DNA of 64,000 bases, taken from positions 173,929 to 237,928 of the forward strand of contig NZ_JAJBMO010000004.1 in NCBI RefSeq assembly GCF_020537505.1, read 5' to 3'. Position 1 is the first letter of the stretch. Each line of letters starts with the position of its first letter. The notes under the pieces are model-generated. The model had not been told where the DNA came from. It was given only the letters and a program-made list of their open reading frames with translations, and searched no databases. Both the position numbers and the translations under genes were made by a program. Source of the stretch: Blautia glucerasea. GTDB taxonomy: Bacteria; Bacillota; Clostridia; Lachnospirales; Lachnospiraceae. Positions 61,087-64,000 of the stretch are shown here, piece by piece.

Positions 61087-61931
61087 TCCTCCAGAATTTC
61101 TTCCTCTGGTTCTTCACTGACAGTGTCAGCACTTTCATTTGCTTCCGGCTCATTCTGACTCTCAGATGCAGTTTCATTCGCAGCAATATCTGAATCATCT
61201 CTCTCAAAAGCACTTCCATCCACTGTTTCTGCTGCACTTTCAAAGCTTTCCCCAGCAGCTGTATTTTCTGCGCCAAATCGCGCCTCCGCATTTCCATGAT
61301 TCTGCTCATATGCAGCAGAATCCAGCTCTGTGCTCTTCTCTGTCTGAGATTTCCTTTCTTTTTTCTTCTCATTCTCTCCTTCAGTCTCAATTTCCTTCTT
61401 CAGCCCATGCTTCAACAGGAAATAGAAAATAATATCCAGCACTCCATTTGCCACAAAAATACATCCGGAAACCTGCACCGCCATCTTGATCTCGCTAAAC
61501 GGATTTACCAGGATCAGCACTCCCAGCCCTATAAAGATCAGGCTCTCCACCAGAAATGCCTTCCACACACCCTGTTTCCGCTTCTTCAGCTTCAGGCTGC
61601 CTCTTAACATCCAGATGCTGTCTACCAGAATAAAGGCTCCCAGCATTAACGTAAGAAGTTTCACAACTACAGTTGGATTCATAAACAAAAAGATTCCAAT
61701 CACCAGCACGATCACACCGGAAAAAAGATCCAGCATGGTAGAGTTATCTTTTTCCAGTACAAAAATCACAATGTGATAAACTCCTGCCCCGATCAAAACC
61801 AGCCCAAATATTACCTTACAAAGCACATTTACTGTCTCTACAGGCATCAGCGCCAGACAAAGTCCAAAAAGGATGTAAAAAATAGCTGTAGGAACCTGTC
61901 CGCTGAAAATCTTTTTCTTCTTTTCTTCCAT
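61074..61931 (-). CDS. HdeD/DUF308 membrane protein with acidic C-terminal tail
   Basis: 285 residues. About six membrane helices (1-175) with the DUF308 pattern VIFGLVLIGAGVYHIVIFVL and SGVIVLVIGIFLFMNPTVVVKLLTLMLGAFILVDSIWML. An unusually long, acidic, Glu/Ser-rich cytoplasmic tail (about 185-285) follows. HdeD-type proteins relate to acid tolerance in enteric bacteria; role here unknown. Overlaps the arginase-fold gene by 13 bp. Confidence 0.82.
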   Translation of the reverse strand: MEEKKKKIFSGQVPTAIFYILFGLCLALMPVETVNVLCKVIFGLVLIGAGVYHIVIFVLEKDNSTMLDLFSGVIVLVIGIFLFMNPTVVVKLLTLMLGAFILVDSIWMLRGSLKLKKRKQGVWKAFLVESLIFIGLGVLILVNPFSEIKMAVQVSGCIFVANGVLDIIFYFLLKHGLKKEIETEGENEKKKERKSQTEKSTELDSAAYEQNHGNAEARFGAENTAAGESFESAAETVDGSAFERDDSDIAANETASESQNEPEANESADTVSEEPEEEILEEWKD

Positions 61932-61955
61932 AAAAAAGTCCTCCTGTTCTTCTTT

Positions 61956-63296
61956 TTACCCAATTTTCGTATTCTTATATACATGAACAAAATATATAAT
62001 TTCCACAAATGCCGTAATTCCCCATGAAAAAATATACAACAGGTACAAAGACGGAATGGTCTTGAAATATGCGAAAACGGTATTTACCCAGACCATTCGG
62101 AACACACAGGATCCCAGGATCACAATGATAGTTGGCACAATACTTTTCCCCAGAGCACGGGAAGCGGCAATGGCACTATCCATAAATGCAGAAAATCCAT
62201 AGCAATACCCCATAATGGTCAGTCTCTTCATACCAGCCTCCACCACGGCCGGATCATTGGTAAAAAGCCCCAGAAACTGTTTTCCGAAAATAACCAGGCT
62301 GATACCTCCGATCAATCCAATTCCAAAAGAATACGCCAGACTGATCAGATAGCTGTTCCGCACCCGGTCTCTTTTACCTGCACCATAATTTTGTCCCATA
62401 AAGCTTCCGCAGGCCGTATAAAAAGCAGCCATGGAATCATATAAAAGAGCATCTGCATTGGCCGCTGCAGAATTACCTGCTACCATTGTTGCATCAAAGG
62501 TATTGACACCAGCCTGGATAAACAGATTGGCAAGCTGGAAAATCCCATTCTGAAGCCCTGCCGGAAGACCAATTTGAATAATATACTCCGCCATTCTCTT
62601 ATCAAACTTCAGTTCCAACAGACGAAGTGCATAATCCCCGCCCATTTGTGCCAGCGCCCGCAAGATCAGGAATGCGGATATATACTGGGAAATAATACTT
62701 GCTGCGGCAACACCTGCCACATCCATCTTACAGACAATTACAAAAAACAGGTTCAAAACCACATTTACCACGCCAGCAGCTGCCAGATAATACAGCGGCT
62801 TCTTCGTGTCTCCAAAAGCGCTGCAAACTGCATTACCAAAGTTGTAAAGAGCCAGCGCCGGCATTCCAAGAAAATATATCCGGATATAAAGAACAGCTCC
62901 ATTAAGAAGCTCTTCCTTGGTATTCATCACCTCCAGGATCCATTTGGAAAAAATCATTCCAAATGCCAGCACGATCAGCCCTGCTGCCAGACTTACCAGA
63001 AGCGCCGTATGTATAGTTTGAACTGTACTTCTCTTATCCTTCGCTCCAAAGAATCTTGCTACCAGAACATTGATACCGCCAGCCATACCGATCAGGATCC
63101 CGGTAAAAAGAGTTACCAGTGTGGTGGTAGATCCCACTGCCCCTAAGGATAAAGATCCCGCGAACTGCCCGATCACCGCAATATCCGCCATATTAAACAA
63201 CACCTGCAAAAGATTGGTCAGCACAAGAGGAATACTAAAAAACAGCATTTTCCCCCAGATAGACCCAGTTGTCAGGTCCTGTCTGTTCTCCTTCAT
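61956..63296 (-). CDS. MATE-family multidrug/Na+ efflux transporter
   Basis: 446 residues, 12 membrane helices in two halves. The first half reads FFSIPLVLTNLLQVLFNMADIAVIGQFAGSLSLGAVGST, a typical MATE N-lobe. It exports cationic compounds using H+ or Na+ gradients; substrate unknown. A strong leader terminator lies 115 bases upstream of the start, suggesting regulated read-through. Downstream of it 25 bp lies the HdeD-like gene. Confidence 0.93.
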   Translation of the reverse strand: MKENRQDLTTGSIWGKMLFFSIPLVLTNLLQVLFNMADIAVIGQFAGSLSLGAVGSTTTLVTLFTGILIGMAGGINVLVARFFGAKDKRSTVQTIHTALLVSLAAGLIVLAFGMIFSKWILEVMNTKEELLNGAVLYIRIYFLGMPALALYNFGNAVCSAFGDTKKPLYYLAAAGVVNVVLNLFFVIVCKMDVAGVAAASIISQYISAFLILRALAQMGGDYALRLLELKFDKRMAEYIIQIGLPAGLQNGIFQLANLFIQAGVNTFDATMVAGNSAAANADALLYDSMAAFYTACGSFMGQNYGAGKRDRVRNSYLISLAYSFGIGLIGGISLVIFGKQFLGLFTNDPAVVEAGMKRLTIMGYCYGFSAFMDSAIAASRALGKSIVPTIIVILGSCVFRMVWVNTVFAYFKTIPSLYLLYIFSWGITAFVEIIYFVHVYKNTKIG

Positions 63297-63411
63297 TCTA
63301 CTATTTCTCCTTCATCAACCCCAAAATTATTTCTGGCAGTTCTATCTGCTTCTAGAGCCTGTTTGCAAAATACTAGCTTTTCCCAGATCCCCTCACCAGA
63401 TTTTTCAGCGC

Positions 63412-63438
63412 AAAAAAGAGGCCCCGTGGACCTCTTTT
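63412..63438 (-). terminator. Leader terminator (attenuator) of the MATE gene
   Basis: On the minus strand AAAAGAGGTCC (63438-63428) pairs with GGGCCTCTTTT (63424-63414), 11 bp with a triloop ACG, followed by TT (six T in total). It begins about 10 bases after the predicted start of transcription and more than 100 bases before the MATE ATG, so transcripts would stop here unless the structure is prevented. Confidence 0.7.
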
Positions 63439-63454
63439 CGCCATCGTTATATGG

Positions 63455-63483
63455 ATTATAACACTGCCCTTCTCTTTTGTCAT
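63455..63483 (-). promoter_or_regulatory. Sigma-A promoter of the MATE leader
   Basis: ATGACA (63483-63478), 17-bp spacer, TATAAT (63460-63455). Confidence 0.7.
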
Positions 63484-63545
63484 TGTCTTTTGCAAAAACT
63501 TTTCCGCCTTGCTTCCTGTAACATTCATTCGTACCTTCTAAATAT

Positions 63546-63574
63546 AAAAAAGCCCTTGATTCTTCATCAAGAGC
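63546..63574 (-). terminator. Terminator of the tRNA cluster
   Basis: GCCCTTGAT (63552-63560) pairs with ATCAAGAGC (63566-63574); on the minus strand six T follow (63551-63546). Confidence 0.85.
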
Positions 63575-63580
63575 TTCAAG

Positions 63581-63651
63581 AGGTGCCACCCAGATTTGAA
63601 CTGGGGATAGAGGTGTTGCAGACCTTTGCCTTACCACTTGGCTATGGCACC
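63581..63651 (-). tRNA. tRNA-Cys (GCA)
   Basis: GGTGCCA...GGCACC acceptor stem, anticodon loop CTGCAAC with GCA, and discriminator T, as expected for Cys. CCA not encoded. Confidence 0.95.
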
Positions 63652-63679
63652 ATATTATTTAGTTATTCGCCGAAGCGAA

Positions 63680-63751
63680 TGACTCCAAGGGGATTTGAAC
63701 CCCTGTTACCGCCGTGAAAGGGCGGTGTCTTAACCGCTTGACCATGGAGCC
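63680..63751 (-). tRNA. tRNA-Glu (TTC)
   Basis: GGCTCCA/TGGAGTC acceptor stem and anticodon loop CTTTCAC with TTC; discriminator A. CCA not encoded. Confidence 0.95.
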
Positions 63752-63782
63752 TTATCAAATCGGGCTTCATGCTCCGATTAAA

Positions 63783-63855
63783 CTCCCCCTGTTGGACTCG
63801 AACCAACGACACTTCGGTTAACAGCCGAATGCTCTACCGACTGAGCTAAGGAGGA
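63783..63855 (-). tRNA. tRNA-Asn (GTT)
   Basis: TCCTCCT/AGGGGGA acceptor stem and anticodon loop CTGTTAA with GTT; discriminator G. CCA not encoded. It is the first tRNA after the 23S gene. Confidence 0.95.
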
Positions 63856-63945
63856 ATAAAAGGTATTTTGTACCTTCAAAACTACATACATGTTACATCC
63901 TTGTCGGAAATTTGTCAAGAATCAATTTTAAACCTTGCTATTATT

Positions 63946-64000
63946 GGTCAAGCCCTCACCCTATTAGTAACAGTCAGCTCCATGTGTTACCACACTTCCA
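63946..64000 (-). rRNA. 23S rRNA, 3' end (partial)
   Basis: On the minus strand the sequence ends with GGAAGTGTGGTAACAC ... GGAGCTGACTGTTACTAATAG ... GGGCTTGACC, the conserved 3' terminus of bacterial 23S rRNA. The gene continues beyond position 64000. About 90 bases separate it from tRNA-Asn; no 5S rRNA lies in that gap or in the rest of this region. Confidence 0.93.

Noticed and set aside
63405..63440. Reading the AAAAGAGG hairpin as the tRNA terminator
   Set aside because: A separate terminator with T6 stands directly after tRNA-Cys at 63546-63574, and a promoter lies between, so this hairpin belongs to the MATE leader.
63293..63637. 114-codon minus-strand frame upstream of the MATE gene
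   Set aside because: It overlaps tRNA-Cys, a tRNA terminator and the leader terminator, so it is not a gene.

Overview
The window comes from a low-to-mid GC, spore-forming anaerobic Firmicute, most likely a gut Lachnospiraceae close to Blautia. The evidence is a CotJ spore-coat operon, the yabP-yabQ-divIC-spoIIE-tilS-hpt-ftsH sporulation/division cluster, CwlD, a SleL-like GH18 enzyme and a Csp-like subtilase, a clostridial 2x[4Fe-4S] ferredoxin, pyrophosphate-type phosphofructokinase, archaeal/eukaryotic-type ProRS behind a T-box, and LPS-free envelope genes (sortase B, LTA-synthase-like enzyme, Lgt). Genus assignment is inference; no 16S is present. Almost all genes lie on the minus strand. 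The minus-strand 23S 3' end at the right edge puts an rRNA operon immediately beyond the window.

Layout. 1-2.1 kb: a membrane-tethered Mrr-type nuclease and cotJA-JB-JC (plus strand). 2.1-8.2 kb: a probable operon of response regulator (frameshifted), YesM-type sensor kinase, lipoprotein solute-binding protein and a COG1313 radical SAM protein. 8.5-11.7 kb: sugar ABC importer (binding protein plus two permeases), then fba. 13.1-15.7 kb: tRNA-Tyr with a duplicated 3' end, a roughly 190-bp inverted repeat and a GH13 amylase-type enzyme. 16-23.5 kb: ftsH-hpt-tilS-spoIIE-divIC-yabQ-yabP-rqcP-hup. 23.6-28.2 kb: CotS-like protein, CCA transferase and T-box-controlled proS. 28.3-32.6 kb: tsaC-rpiB-dCMP deaminase-LTA-synthase-like operon. 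32.7-36.9 kb: two very large membrane proteins of GT-C type. 37-39.5 kb: CwlD and a GH18 protein. 39.8-42.7 kb: a small gene with a non-standard start, mecA, DUF1858, ferredoxin and a MerR-type regulator. 42.8-48.3 kb: dnaB-rplI-gdpP and rpsF-ssb-rpsR, DUF951. 48.4-53.6 kb: Sir2, sortase B and a MoxR/VWA/small-protein operon. 53.8-63.3 kb: PPi-PFK, nucleobase permease, RsbW-like kinase, subtilase, Lgt, arginase-fold protein, HdeD-like protein and MATE transporter. 63.5-64 kb: tRNA-Cys, -Glu, -Asn and the 23S end.

The genes serve four main themes: carbohydrate uptake and glycolysis (ABC importer, GH13, fba, PPi-PFK), sporulation and germination (CotJ, SpoIIE/YabPQ, CotS, CwlD, GH18, Csp-like protease, RsbW-like), translation and replication housekeeping, and envelope assembly. 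The strongest unusual signals are a sigma-A-like promoter with a 21-bp spacer and tandem Spo0A-box-like sites upstream of spoIIE, a SpoIIE with a single membrane segment, an A8 frameshift splitting the sugar-associated response regulator, the large inverted repeat next to tRNA-Tyr, a leader terminator in front of the MATE gene, families of dispersed intergenic palindromes, and a small gene whose only well-placed start codon is ACG. No CRISPR array, insertion sequence or prophage was seen. All statements are from reading the sequence; no database search was possible.
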